Shown: positions 55,639 to 64,000, numbered from the stretch's first letter. The stretch: 64,000 nucleotides of DNA from Christiangramia gaetbulicola (GCF_003054225.1 NZ_QBKQ01000003.1:558001-622000), one strand, 5' to 3'. The notes: a model not told the origin generated them from the letters alone. Numbers and translations: made by a program.

Positions 55639-57828
55639 ATGAAAAAAATATTCCTTCTGTTCCTGCTAATTACGGCCGTAAGTAATGCTCAAAATAAGTA
55701 CAATCTAAACCTAGATCAATTCGTAAAAGATGGCGATCTGCCAGATGACTGGATTGTGTGGGGTGACTATGAAATTGAGATGGATTCCGTGGAAGTCGTT
55801 TCCGGGAATTATTCCGCAAAAATAACTTCAGACGAAAACGGAAATTCATTTGGAAGTATAGCCTATAAAATCCCGGCAAATTACGGTGGAAATTCTCTAA
55901 TGCTGGAAGGCTACATTAAAACTGAAAATGTCGTTGACGGATTTGCCGGTTTATTGATCAGGGTGGACGGTTCAGCCGGCTCGCTGGCTTTCGATAATAT
56001 GCAATCTGAAGGTTTGAATGGAACCAACGACTGGAAGAAATACAAGGTGACAGTTAGATTTCCTGATGATGCAAAGAATATCTACGTAGGAGGGATTATT
56101 ACCGGTAAAGGTGTAGCCTGGTTCGATGATTTTAAACTACTGGTTAATGGGAAAAAAGATATCCAGTTTATGAAGGAAAAACCTATTGAATATAAACCGG
56201 CAGATCTGGACTCTACTTATACCAATAATTCTAATTTCAAACTTGAGCATCTAACTAATATTCAGGAAGAACGGTTATACAAACTCGGAAAAGTATGGGG
56301 TTTTGTTAAGTACCACCATCCCGAAATAGCCAGGGGAAATATCAACTGGGATAATGAACTGTTCAGCTTTTTACCAAAGATAAATTCGGTTGATTTTGAT
56401 GCTGAATTAACTTCCTGGATTTCAGCATTGGGAAGTATCGAAACTGGAGAGCATGATTTACCAGATACTAAAGAATATGAGCACATTCCAGATTATAAAT
56501 GGATCTATGATACCAATTTCATAAGTGCAGGGCTTTCCCAGGAACTTAAAAATATTCTGACCTCAAAACGAGAAAGGAATCATTATTATTTTGGGATTAA
56601 CCGTGGAGTTAGGAATCCATCTTTTACCAACGAAAAAAGTTATCCCGAAATGGAATGGAATGATACGGGGATGAAACTTCTAGCCTTGTATCGATACTGG
56701 AATATGATGGAGTATTTTAATCCAAATAATCATTTAACCGATAAGGACTGGGATGTAGTTCTGAAAGAGTACATTCCAAGATTCGTTAATAATAATGAAG
56801 AGCTAGATTATAAACTCAACATGCTCCAGCTAATTGGAGAAGTTAATGATACCCATGCTAATATGTGGTATTATGATGAGGCTCTAAACCGGTTTTTTGG
56901 AAAAAGAAGAATACCAGTAAAAGTTGAATTCATTGAAGAAGAACCTGTTGTTTTAAAAGTAGGGGATTCCTTGAATTCGAAAATTCAGGTTGGAGATGTG
57001 ATCACGCATATCGAAGGCAAAGCAATCGCAGATATAATTGATGAAAATTTGAAATACTTTCCAGCTTCAAATTATCCTACCAAGTTGAGGGATATGGCCA
57101 GAAAACTATTATGGACTAATAAAGATAGCCTGGAGATTAAATTTCAAAATAAGAACGGAAAGTTTAAAGAGAAAATAGCTTCAGTAGAGGAATGGAATAA
57201 TATGGCGGACCCTATTCCAAGCCATAAAATGATCAAGAACGATATTGGTTATATCTATCCAGAATCCCTTAAAAAAGGAGAGATAAAAGATATCTTGAAC
57301 AAGTTTGAAGACACTAAGGGAATTGTCGTGGATCTCCGTTGCTATCCTTCAGATTTTATTGTTTTCAGCATGGGGAATAAGGTAGTTCCCAAACCTACCG
57401 ACTTTGTAAAGTTTACCAATACAACCATACAAAATCCGGGATATTTCAGTTTTAGGAACGGTTCGAAGGTAGGTTCTTATTTGCGCAGGAATTATGAAGG
57501 GAAATTGACGATCCTTGTAAATGAACAAACTCAAAGTAATGCAGAATATACCACTATGGCACTAAGCGCAGCCCCCGGAGCGGTAGTTATTGGAAGTCAG
57601 ACAGCCGGTGCTGATGGTAATATTAGCAGGATTATTTTACCAGGAGGAATAAGGACTATGATTTCAGGAATAGGTGTTTATTATCCCGATGGTACCGAAA
57701 CTCAAAGGATAGGAATAGTTCCTGATATTGAAGTGAAGCCAAGTATAGAAGGATTTAGAAATGGCCGCGATGAATTGCTGGAAAAAGCCATAGAAGTTAT
57801 AGAGGATTCAAATGCAAGTACAAAATGA
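55639..57828 (+). CDS. Secreted S41 family (C-terminal processing) peptidase
   Basis: 729 residues. Signal peptide MKKIFLLFLLITAVSNAQ. An N-terminal beta-sandwich (about 25-175, ending VAWFDDFKLLVNGKKD) resembles a carbohydrate-binding or discoidin-like domain. Then comes an all-helical stretch with WGFVKYHHPEIARG, a PDZ (about 440-490: SKIQVGDVITHIEGK) and the S41 protease with GIVVDLRCYPSD and the Ser in NEQTQSNAEYTTMALS. The following GSQTAGADGN is a family feature. It should cleave C-termini of extracytoplasmic proteins. Confidence 0.88.
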   Translation: MKKIFLLFLLITAVSNAQNKYNLNLDQFVKDGDLPDDWIVWGDYEIEMDSVEVVSGNYSAKITSDENGNSFGSIAYKIPANYGGNSLMLEGYIKTENVVDGFAGLLIRVDGSAGSLAFDNMQSEGLNGTNDWKKYKVTVRFPDDAKNIYVGGIITGKGVAWFDDFKLLVNGKKDIQFMKEKPIEYKPADLDSTYTNNSNFKLEHLTNIQEERLYKLGKVWGFVKYHHPEIARGNINWDNELFSFLPKINSVDFDAELTSWISALGSIETGEHDLPDTKEYEHIPDYKWIYDTNFISAGLSQELKNILTSKRERNHYYFGINRGVRNPSFTNEKSYPEMEWNDTGMKLLALYRYWNMMEYFNPNNHLTDKDWDVVLKEYIPRFVNNNEELDYKLNMLQLIGEVNDTHANMWYYDEALNRFFGKRRIPVKVEFIEEEPVVLKVGDSLNSKIQVGDVITHIEGKAIADIIDENLKYFPASNYPTKLRDMARKLLWTNKDSLEIKFQNKNGKFKEKIASVEEWNNMADPIPSHKMIKNDIGYIYPESLKKGEIKDILNKFEDTKGIVVDLRCYPSDFIVFSMGNKVVPKPTDFVKFTNTTIQNPGYFSFRNGSKVGSYLRRNYEGKLTILVNEQTQSNAEYTTMALSAAPGAVVIGSQTAGADGNISRIILPGGIRTMISGIGVYYPDGTETQRIGIVPDIEVKPSIEGFRNGRDELLEKAIEVIEDSNASTK

Positions 57829-57849
57829 TTTATCTAAACCTGTAAATTG

Positions 57850-57900
57850 AAATGCCCATTTCATAAAATTTTATTCAGTTAGTTCTGAGGGCGTTTTTTT
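57850..57900 (+). terminator. Probable intrinsic terminator after the S41 gene
   Basis: AAATGCCC / GGGCGTTT (one G-T wobble) with a loop of about 31 bases, followed by a T run. Confidence 0.6.
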
Positions 57901-57957
57901 AAAAAAAAGAATAGAACTTAACATCTGCGTTTTGATGACTTTACTTAAAACGCCTTG

Positions 57958-58053
57958 AATATTTCGAAGATGCGTCATGCTCACCCAACATATGCGGAAG
58001 CGCTTAAAGAAGCTGCAATACCAGCAACAGAGAACAGGCCTTTGCATATATAA
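57958..58053 (+). pseudogene. Duplicated 3' fragment of lpdA
   Basis: Aligned by hand, these 96 bases differ from the last 32 codons of lpdA at 11 positions. They keep the same reading frame and stop, including HAHPTYAEA and ATENRPLHI. There is no start codon, FAD or NAD domain, so this is a remnant. Confidence 0.85.
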
Positions 58054-58138
58054 TTATTTAAAATAGACAGGTTTATTTTTGCGAATTTCGCAATAAAACA
58101 ATCACTACATTTAACTGTTAATTCTAATCATAGAAATC

Positions 58139-58246
58139 ATGCCTAAAGAAAAATCTCCTTCCAAGAATTCGGCTAAAAAAGAGCCGGTATTGAGCTTAAA
58201 AGAGAAGCGTGCAGCGAAAGCAGCAAAGAAGAAAAATAGAAGTTAG
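58139..58246 (+). CDS. 35-residue basic protein
   Basis: Reads MPKEKSPSKNSAKKEPVLSL, then KEKRAAKAAKKKNRS. It has fourteen Lys/Arg and no Cys, and an A-rich helical second half. I recall similar short genes with the SLKEKRAAK core in other Flavobacteriaceae; the function is unknown, perhaps nucleic-acid binding. A 15-bp palindrome and a TAnnTTTG element lie upstream. Confidence 0.6.
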   Translation: MPKEKSPSKNSAKKEPVLSLKEKRAAKAAKKKNRS

Positions 58247-58277
58247 TAGAAGAGGTAAATTAAACCTTATTGCTTCC

Positions 58278-58361
58278 GTCAAGCTGCCCCGATTCTTCGG
58301 GAGTTTCAGCTTCTCATATTAATATCAATTATTTGAGATCCTGAAATGAATTCAGGATGAC
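58278..58361. repeat. REPIN-like pair of inverted hairpins
   Basis: Hairpin 1 is GTC-AAGCTG...CAGCTT-CTCA (58278-58315) with an inner stem CCCGA/TCGGG. Hairpin 2 is TGAG-ATCCTGAA...TTCAGGAT-GAC (about 58334-58361). Read on opposite strands, the two have the same form, GTC-stem-stem-CTCA, so they are REP-like units in inverted orientation. Confidence 0.6.
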
Positions 58362-58385
58362 CATCATACTAAGATTAATAAAACC

Positions 58386-58412
58386 AAAAGGAGCGCCATA
58401 GCGCTCCTTTTT
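58386..58412. terminator. Bidirectional intrinsic terminator
   Basis: AAAAGGAGCGC / GCGCTCCTTTT with a CATA loop. It follows the DEAD-box gene on the minus strand. Confidence 0.88.
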
Positions 58413-58420
58413 ATATTTCT

Positions 58421-59764
58421 TTATTTTTTCCTTCTTCGGTTAGCGTTCTTGTCGCCACGTGTTTTAGGTTTTTTATACTTTTTGGCGATCTCTCTTCGAT
58501 AGGATCCACCAAGATTAACCTTTTTATTCTTTTCCTTTTTTTCATGAAAGGCAGGTCCGGCCTCTACAGAATCTGAATGCGGATTATTGATCTCTATAGC
58601 TCTCGGCTTTTCTTCATCTATAAGTTCTTCTGAAATAACTACGTTCTCAGGAATTTCATGTTCAGGAATTTCCATGCCCATGAGTACCTCGATCTTATCA
58701 AAATTCTCTTCGTCCTTTTCGGTTTTGAAAATGATGGCAACTCCCTTTTTCTCAGCACGGCCGGTTCTACCAATCCGGTGCATGTAATTTTCAGGATAAT
58801 GTGGAGTGTCCAGGTTTATAACGTGGGAAACATTTTCGATATCCAGACCACGTGCCATCACGTCTGTAGCGATCATGATGCGGGTACGACCTTCAGCAAA
58901 TTCAGCAACGCTGTTCAGTCTGCTGTTCTGGCTTTTGCCGGTGTGTACCACGCTAATATCCCGGGTGAAAATATCATCCAGTTTTTCATATAGTTTATCG
59001 GCAAACCTTTTATCACTGGTAAAAATAAGCACCTTGCGATATTCTTCTTCATCCTGGAAAAGCTCAATCATAAGATTAGCCTTTGTATTGAAGTTTTCAA
59101 TCTTATAAGCCCGTTGCTCAATATTTTCCAGTGGCGTTCCACTAACGGCAACAGATATCTTTTCTGGCGCCTTAAAATTAGCATCGATCATTTCCTCCAC
59201 AGTTTCGGTCATGGTCGCAGAGAACATAATACTTTGTCTGTTGGGAGGAAGTAATTCCAGGATGTTGTTCACCTGGAATTTAAAACCAAGATCCAGCATC
59301 ACGTCTACTTCATCTATCACGAATTTCTGGATAGACTTTAGCTGAACTGCTCTTCTCAGAACCAGGTCATAAAGTCTTCTGGGTGTTGCCACAAGAATGT
59401 CCTGTCCCTGCATTAGATCCTGGTGTTGAGTATTGATATTTACCCCACCATATACTCCGGAAACCCGAACATTGATATACTTGGCAACTTTTGCTATCTC
59501 CTCAACCACCTGTACGACCAGTTCCCTCGTAGGTACCAGGATTAGAATACGCGGATTCTTTTGTTCGGAATATTTAAGCATTCTTAAAAGCGGAAGTAAG
59601 TATGCGAAGGTTTTTCCGGTACCGGTTTGCGCTATTCCTACCACGTCTCTTCCAGACATGATAGATGAAAATGCCTGTTCCTGTATAGGAGTGGGAGTCT
59701 GGAAATTCAGATCTTCCAGGGCATTGCGTAACGGGGTGTTTAAATTTAGATCCTGAAAACTCAA
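58421..59764 (-). CDS. DEAD-box RNA helicase (RhlE/DeaD type)
   Basis: About 447 residues. Q motif FQTPTPIQEQA, Walker A AQTGTGKT, PTREL, TPRRL, a DEVD version of motif II in VIDEVDVMLDLGF, SAT (MFSATM), ARGLDI and HRIGRTGR. A basic C-terminal tail (YRREIAKKYKKPKTRGDKNANRRRKK) suits RNA binding. No ATG fits: the start is TTG at 59762-59764 (MSFQDLNLN form) or an earlier TTG at 59788. DEVD instead of DEAD is a known variation. Confidence 0.92.
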   Translation of the reverse strand: MSFQDLNLNTPLRNALEDLNFQTPTPIQEQAFSSIMSGRDVVGIAQTGTGKTFAYLLPLLRMLKYSEQKNPRILILVPTRELVVQVVEEIAKVAKYINVRVSGVYGGVNINTQHQDLMQGQDILVATPRRLYDLVLRRAVQLKSIQKFVIDEVDVMLDLGFKFQVNNILELLPPNRQSIMFSATMTETVEEMIDANFKAPEKISVAVSGTPLENIEQRAYKIENFNTKANLMIELFQDEEEYRKVLIFTSDKRFADKLYEKLDDIFTRDISVVHTGKSQNSRLNSVAEFAEGRTRIMIATDVMARGLDIENVSHVINLDTPHYPENYMHRIGRTGRAEKKGVAIIFKTEKDEENFDKIEVLMGMEIPEHEIPENVVISEELIDEEKPRAIEINNPHSDSVEAGPAFHEKKEKNKKVNLGGSYRREIAKKYKKPKTRGDKNANRRRKK

Positions 59765-59836
59765 AGTGCGTATTTTAATTTCGTGCAAAGGTACGTCATG
59801 AAACCCAAAGTATTACCTGCTTTTCCCAAGTAAAAC

Positions 59837-60715
59837 TCAGGCGATGCTTATCGTATAGTCTGCATTGAATTCATTTTCTGCTGCAAGTTTTAAGATCCCT
59901 TCTTTTTTCTTAAGGTTCTGGTCTGTTCCTTCAACATCTGCAATTCCCAACCAGGGTTCAATGCAAACATAAGGAGCACCCGGCTTAGCCCATATGCCCA
60001 GGTTCCTGAAATCCTTGTATTCGACCGATAGGATCCTGCCATTTTTGGCGCTTACCAGATCCACTTTTTTAGACTTGATATTTTTAAAAATTAGGGCATC
60101 TTGATCAAAAATATGTTCAGTGAGCTGGATCTTATGCTCGTTCTTAAGAACACTTTCTGTTTTTGAACTCACCAGGCCTTCATCGTTAAGAAGGTAAGTT
60201 TCCAGGTCCATTTTTCTATCGAATTCCAGCGAATAGTCTTCGATCTTTTCATTTTTAAAATGCAGGATATTGAATGCAGGATGTCCTCCTAAAGAGAAAT
60301 ATATAGGTTTTTCGTCGAGATTGATAATGTGATGATTTACTTCCAGAGACTTTCCATTCAGGGTAAAGGCGATCCTGAAATCAAATTTGAAAGGATACAT
60401 TTCCAGGGTTTCCTGAGAATACAATAATTCAAAAACCAGCTGGTGTTCAGATCTTTCTTTGAGCCTTATCTTTACGTTATGTCTTATAAAACCATGTTTT
60501 GGCACACTATACTCTTTACCCTCGAATTTATAAACTCCATCTTTGATCACGCCTATGATCGGGAAAAGGTTAGGAGCATGGCTGGCCCAGATCTCCGGGT
60601 CTGCCTGCCAGATATATTCTTTTTTGTTTTCCTTATTCAAAATACTGCAAAGTTCAGCGCCGGTCTCTTTAACAGTGATCTTCAGGAACTCATTTTCAAT
60701 ACTATGCTTTTTCAA
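59837..60715 (-). CDS. Aldose 1-epimerase family (LacX-like) protein
   Basis: 292 residues, galactose-mutarotase-like beta-sandwich. IENEFLKITVKETGAELCSILNK opens the domain. KHGFIRHN contains a conserved His region, and YFSLGGHPAFNI carries the second catalytic His. It may act on a free sugar anomer. The only available start near the N-terminus is TTG at 60713-60715. Divergent from the FMN reductase gene with 101 bp between. Confidence 0.86.
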   Translation of the reverse strand: MKKHSIENEFLKITVKETGAELCSILNKENKKEYIWQADPEIWASHAPNLFPIIGVIKDGVYKFEGKEYSVPKHGFIRHNVKIRLKERSEHQLVFELLYSQETLEMYPFKFDFRIAFTLNGKSLEVNHHIINLDEKPIYFSLGGHPAFNILHFKNEKIEDYSLEFDRKMDLETYLLNDEGLVSSKTESVLKNEHKIQLTEHIFDQDALIFKNIKSKKVDLVSAKNGRILSVEYKDFRNLGIWAKPGAPYVCIEPWLGIADVEGTDQNLKKKEGILKLAAENEFNADYTISIA

Positions 60716-60816
60716 TACTTATAATTTTAAATAAAGTTACAAAAACAAGTAAGAGCGGGCAGGATTGATATGTATTGCTGATTAATTTTCGGTATTTTTA
60801 GCTGAAAATCGACCTG

Positions 60817-61353
60817 ATGAAAAAAATACTGGCCTTCGCAGGCTCTAATAGCAGCACTTCTATAAATCAGCAATTATTGCATAATGTTTTAAGCAGGATC
60901 CAGGGTCATGAGATCAAGGAAATTAAACTGACAGATTATCCATTGCCTATTTATAGTGCTGATATTGAAAAAAATGAAGGTTTCCCAATAAACGCTACTA
61001 TTATCAAGAATTTAATTTTGGAAAGTGATGCCCTGATTATTGCCGTAAATGAGCATAATGGAGGTCCTTCTGCATTTTTTAAAAATATAATCGACTGGGT
61101 TTCCCGGGTGAACAGGAATTTTCTGGAAGGTAAAAAGATCCTTTTAATAAGTACTTCTCCTGGAAAACGTGGTGCTGCCAGTTCGTTGGAATACTCTAAG
61201 AATATCTTCGGAAGGTTTGGCGGAAATGTTATCGAAAGTTTCAGTCTGCCTTCGTTTAAGGATAATTTTGAAGATGGAAAGGTCATAAACGAAGTTCTGG
61301 ATATGGGAATTGAGGATGTGCTTACTACCTTTGCGCATCAAATTGAAGATTAA
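60817..61353 (+). CDS. NADPH-dependent FMN reductase-type flavodoxin-fold protein
   Basis: 178 residues. FAGSNSSTSINQQLLHNVL is the phosphate loop of the family. VNEHNGGPSAFFKNIIDWVSRVN replaces the usual PEYN/PxAxKNxxDW motif, and LISTSPGKRGAASSLEYSKNIF follows. It reduces FMN, quinones or metals. The stop codon is directly followed by the GTG of pabB, so both are co-translated. Confidence 0.9.
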   Translation: MKKILAFAGSNSSTSINQQLLHNVLSRIQGHEIKEIKLTDYPLPIYSADIEKNEGFPINATIIKNLILESDALIIAVNEHNGGPSAFFKNIIDWVSRVNRNFLEGKKILLISTSPGKRGAASSLEYSKNIFGRFGGNVIESFSLPSFKDNFEDGKVINEVLDMGIEDVLTTFAHQIED

Positions 61354-62646
61354 GTGCGCACTTCCAGAGTTTTTTCGGTAAAAGAAACAAAGAAATTTAA
61401 AGAACAGTTATTGTCCTGGAGCAGGCAGTTTCAGGAAATTGCCTGGTTGGATAGTAACGAATACGATTCCAAGACCGGCGAATATGAGGCCATTCTTGCC
61501 GTAGAAGCTTTTACGGCGATCAAGACCGATTATGTGCAGGCCTTCGATAAACTCAAAGAATACCAGGAAACCACTGCCGACTGGATTTTTGGGTATTTAA
61601 GTTATGACCTAAAGAACGATGTGGAGAAATTAAGTTCTAAGAATTTCGACGGACTGCATTTTCCCGACCTCTACTTTTTTCAGCCCCAGAAACTGATCTT
61701 TATCAAAGAGGGGCGGGTTGAACTTAGTTACCTGAGAATGGTAGATGATGAGATAGAGGATGACTTTAAGGAGATCCAGGATTATAAAGTGGAATTGGCA
61801 TCAGACCACACACCGGTAAAAGTTGAAGCCAGGATTTCCCGGGAAGAATACTTGGAGAAAATAAGGTTGATGCTTAACCATATTCATCGCGGAGATATTT
61901 ATGAAGCTAATTTTTGCCAGGAATATTATTCTGAAAATGTGGACATAGATCCTTTCAATATTTACAGATCATTAAATGAAATTTCTACTCCTCCTTTTGC
62001 TGCCTATCTGAAACTCGAGAATTTCAATCTTATCTCGGCTTCTCCTGAAAGATATTTAAAGAAAAAAGGAGATCATTTATTATCCCAACCGATCAAAGGA
62101 ACTGCACGCCGGGCTGATAATGTTGAGGAAGACCTAAAGATCGCTGCAGAACTTGCTGAAGATCCAAAAGAGCAGTCTGAAAATGTGATGATCGTAGACC
62201 TCGTGAGAAATGATCTTTCCAGGATCGCGAAAAAAGGAAGTGTGAAGGTGGATGAACTTTGTAAAGTCTATACTTTTAAACAGGTTCATCAGTTGATTTC
62301 CAGTGTGACCACTGAAATTTCTGAAGATATTCCTCCGGTAGAAGCTCTGCGCACCAGTTTCCCCATGGGAAGTATGACCGGGGCCCCAAAGATCTCTGCC
62401 ATGAAAATTATCGAACAGCTTGAGGAATCAAAACGCGGTCTTTATAGTGGAGCCGTAGGATATTTTACGCCAACCGGTGATTTCGATTTTAACGTGGTGA
62501 TTCGCAGTATCCTTTATAATTCGGAGAATAAATATCTTTCCTTTTCTGTAGGTGGAGCCATCACCGCCAAATCTGATCCCGAAAAAGAATATGAAGAATG
62601 CCTTCTAAAGGCAAAAGCAATGCGTGAGGTACTTACCAATTTATAG
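61354..62646 (+). CDS. pabB: Aminodeoxychorismate synthase component I (PabB)
   Basis: 430 residues, chorismate-binding family. The PIKGTARR motif has the Lys characteristic of PabB, where anthranilate synthase has PIAGT. Further blocks are ENVMIVDLVRNDLSRIA, FPMGSMTGAPKISAMKIIE and the C-terminal YSGAVGYFTPTGDFDFNV. With PabA it makes aminodeoxychorismate for folate. The start codon is GTG, immediately after the preceding stop; no ATG lies near. Confidence 0.9.
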   Translation: MRTSRVFSVKETKKFKEQLLSWSRQFQEIAWLDSNEYDSKTGEYEAILAVEAFTAIKTDYVQAFDKLKEYQETTADWIFGYLSYDLKNDVEKLSSKNFDGLHFPDLYFFQPQKLIFIKEGRVELSYLRMVDDEIEDDFKEIQDYKVELASDHTPVKVEARISREEYLEKIRLMLNHIHRGDIYEANFCQEYYSENVDIDPFNIYRSLNEISTPPFAAYLKLENFNLISASPERYLKKKGDHLLSQPIKGTARRADNVEEDLKIAAELAEDPKEQSENVMIVDLVRNDLSRIAKKGSVKVDELCKVYTFKQVHQLISSVTTEISEDIPPVEALRTSFPMGSMTGAPKISAMKIIEQLEESKRGLYSGAVGYFTPTGDFDFNVVIRSILYNSENKYLSFSVGGAITAKSDPEKEYEECLLKAKAMREVLTNL

Positions 62647-62706
62647 GCCTTAACATGTTGTAGTTCTAAATAAATAAGGAGAGCGAAAAAGTACTTCTAA
62701 CTTGAA

Positions 62707-62736
62707 TTGATTTAGCACCGGCCTTTTGTATCTTTG
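62707..62736 (+). promoter_or_regulatory. Putative tilS promoter
   Basis: TTG (62707-62709), 19-bp spacer, TATCTTTG (62729-62736), a full TAnnTTTG match. The ATG at 62744 begins only 8 bases past the last G, so the transcript should be nearly leaderless. Confidence 0.6.
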
Positions 62737-62743
62737 AGAAACA

Positions 62744-64000
62744 ATGGAAAAAACCTTCAAGAATCTTATAAAAGCAGACTATCCCTATTTATGCGGAAGT
62801 AAACTATTGCTGGCAGTAAGCGGTGGAGTAGACAGTGTGGTTTTAGCTCATCTATGTAAGCTGGCTAAACTGGACTTTTCCATGGCACATTGCAATTTTA
62901 ATTTAAGAGGTGATGAAAGTGATGGCGATGAAAAGTTTGTGGTAGATCTGGCCGATTCTCTCGAAGTGGATGTATATACCGAAAGTTTTGACACCCTTAA
63001 TTTTGCAGAAAATCATGGAGTTTCTGTCCAGATGGCTGCTCGCGATCTGCGTTATGAATGGTTTTCTGAACTCAGCAGCTCGGCTCAGTTCGAATATACT
63101 CTTACGGCACATCATGCTAATGATAACCTCGAAACCTTTCTTATCAATCTTATCCGTGGAACGGGTCCTGAAGGTTTAACCGGGATAAAAAATGAAAGGG
63201 ATAATATTGTGAGACCCCTTTTGGGTTTTTCACGGTCTGAGATCGAAAGCTTTGCCAGGGAGAAAAAGTATAAATGGAGGGAAGACAGTAGTAATGCGTC
63301 AGATAAGTATATGCGCAATAAGATCAGGCACCAGATCATTCCCGTTATGGAAGAGATCAATCCGCAGTTGCTGGACAGCTTTGCCAAAACTCAGCAGCAC
63401 CTGCAGGAAAGCCTGGATCTGGTCGAGGATTACATGAGCCTTTTATATCCAAAACTGGTGGAAAAGGATAAATATGGCTATACGCTGGATATAGAGTTCC
63501 TGAAAAAAGTTCCAAATCAAAAACAGATCTTATATCAGCTACTCAAATCATTTGGGTTTACTGAATGGGATGATGTGTATGATCTTATAGACGCGCAGAC
63601 TGGGAAAATGGTGCTTTCAGATACTCATCGTTTGATAAAAGACAGAAAGAAATTGCTGCTCACTGAACATAATGAGAAGATCGGGAATAAAGAATATCAC
63701 CTGGAAAAGGAAGAAGACCTAGTCATGATCCCGGGAATGGGAAGCTTTCATATAAGTGAAGTTGAGAAGATGGGACAGACCTCTCCAAGCTGTATTTACG
63801 TGCCTGAGCGAAAATTGAAATTTCCGTTAGTGATCAGGAAATGGAAAAAAGGGGACTTCTTTTATCCTTTCGGGATGAAGGGTAAAAAGAAACTTAGCGA
63901 TTTCTTTAAGGATGAGAAATTTTCTCTGCCAGAAAAAGAACATACCTGGATCCTATGTTCTGGCGATGAAATAGTCTGGATCATTAATCATCGCGCCGAT
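62744..64000 (+). CDS. tilS: tRNA(Ile)-lysidine synthase TilS (3' end outside window)
   Basis: First 419 codons. The PP-loop is LLLAVSGGVDSVVLAHL; SMAHCNFNLRGDESDGDE and TAHHANDNLETFLINLIRGTG are TilS signatures; RNKIRHQIIPVMEEINP matches the N-terminal domain end. It modifies C34 of tRNA-Ile(CAU) to lysidine so that it reads AUA. The C-terminal domain (VIRKWKKGDFFYPFGMKGKKKLSDFF) is partly present. Start ATG at 62744. Confidence 0.95.
   Translation, partial: MEKTFKNLIKADYPYLCGSKLLLAVSGGVDSVVLAHLCKLAKLDFSMAHCNFNLRGDESDGDEKFVVDLADSLEVDVYTESFDTLNFAENHGVSVQMAARDLRYEWFSELSSSAQFEYTLTAHHANDNLETFLINLIRGTGPEGLTGIKNERDNIVRPLLGFSRSEIESFAREKKYKWREDSSNASDKYMRNKIRHQIIPVMEEINPQLLDSFAKTQQHLQESLDLVEDYMSLLYPKLVEKDKYGYTLDIEFLKKVPNQKQILYQLLKSFGFTEWDDVYDLIDAQTGKMVLSDTHRLIKDRKKLLLTEHNEKIGNKEYHLEKEEDLVMIPGMGSFHISEVEKMGQTSPSCIYVPERKLKFPLVIRKWKKGDFFYPFGMKGKKKLSDFFKDEKFSLPEKEHTWILCSGDEIVWIINHRAD

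Larger units (their letters stand above)
57829..58138. other. Rearranged intergenic region
   Basis: 310 bases with the S41-gene terminator, an lpdA 3' fragment and a 15-bp palindrome TTGCGAATTTCGCAA (58079-58093) ahead of a small gene. The palindrome overlaps TATTTTTG (58074-58081), which matches TAnnTTTG. Confidence 0.5.

Overview
The window is a contiguous stretch of chromosome that reads as a member of the Flavobacteriaceae (Bacteroidota), probably close to Gramella/Christiangramia. Four things point there. Many secreted proteins are lipoproteins with an acidic run straight after the lipobox Cys (CSDDDD, CDEDDD, CSEDDE), the surface-export signal of this phylum. The best promoter-like sites have the Bacteroidota form TTG-N19/20-TAnnTTTG. 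Shine-Dalgarno sequences are mostly absent. The gene families (GH3, fasciclin and PepSY-like lipoproteins, ACR3, NhaC, the tpx-dgkA-ftsK-lolA-lptF-ribB string) are typical of the group. No rRNA, tRNA, CRISPR array, prophage or insertion sequence was recognised. Both ends cut genes: mnmA at the left and tilS at the right.

Layout. 1-6.5 kb: mnmA 5' end, a small lipoprotein, a MORN/YwqK-type protein, a two-domain fasciclin lipoprotein, then pyrG-yidC. 6.6-19.1 kb: a sensor/receiver pair in which the sensor has an H-box but no ATPase domain, an AhpD-like protein, GH3, a metallopeptidase-like protein, SRAP, MFS-cupin, an esterase, a triple-repeat PepSY-like lipoprotein and a membrane-anchored protein with Fam20-like kinase motifs. 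19.1-22.9 kb: VOC protein, beta-barrel protein and an arsenic operon (arsR, DUF6428-type gene, arsC, acr3) with two matching operator palindromes. 23-31.7 kb: a Tat-exported oxidoreductase, two tandem paralogous lipoproteins, an L,D-transpeptidase followed by a gene whose start codon lies in the loop of a terminator-like hairpin, a HAD phosphatase, small membrane proteins and a nitroreductase. 31.7-41.4 kb: envelope, cell-division and peroxide-defence genes (ribB, lptF/G, lolA, ftsK, dgkA, tpx; then a 2-Cys peroxiredoxin, thioredoxin and a small protein), then nhaC.

41.5-53.9 kb is the most intriguing region. A methionine-gamma-lyase-type enzyme diverges from an Lrp regulator. Next come seven co-oriented genes: omega-aminotransferase, C-N hydrolase, VOC protein, a 915-residue Orn/Lys/Arg-decarboxylase-like enzyme, an ATP-grasp ligase, a C45 Ntn-hydrolase and a succinate-semialdehyde-type dehydrogenase. 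Together they look like an uncharacterised amine or amino-acid pathway that may run through an amide-protected intermediate, by analogy with the Puu pathway (inference).

53.9-58.4 kb is rearranged: thirteen exact copies of a heptamer just upstream of a putative lpdA promoter, lpdA, an S41 peptidase, a decayed copy of the last 32 codons of lpdA, a 35-residue basic protein and a REPIN-like pair of inverted hairpins. 58.4-64 kb: DEAD-box helicase, aldose-epimerase-like protein, FMN reductase-pabB and tilS with a near-leaderless promoter.
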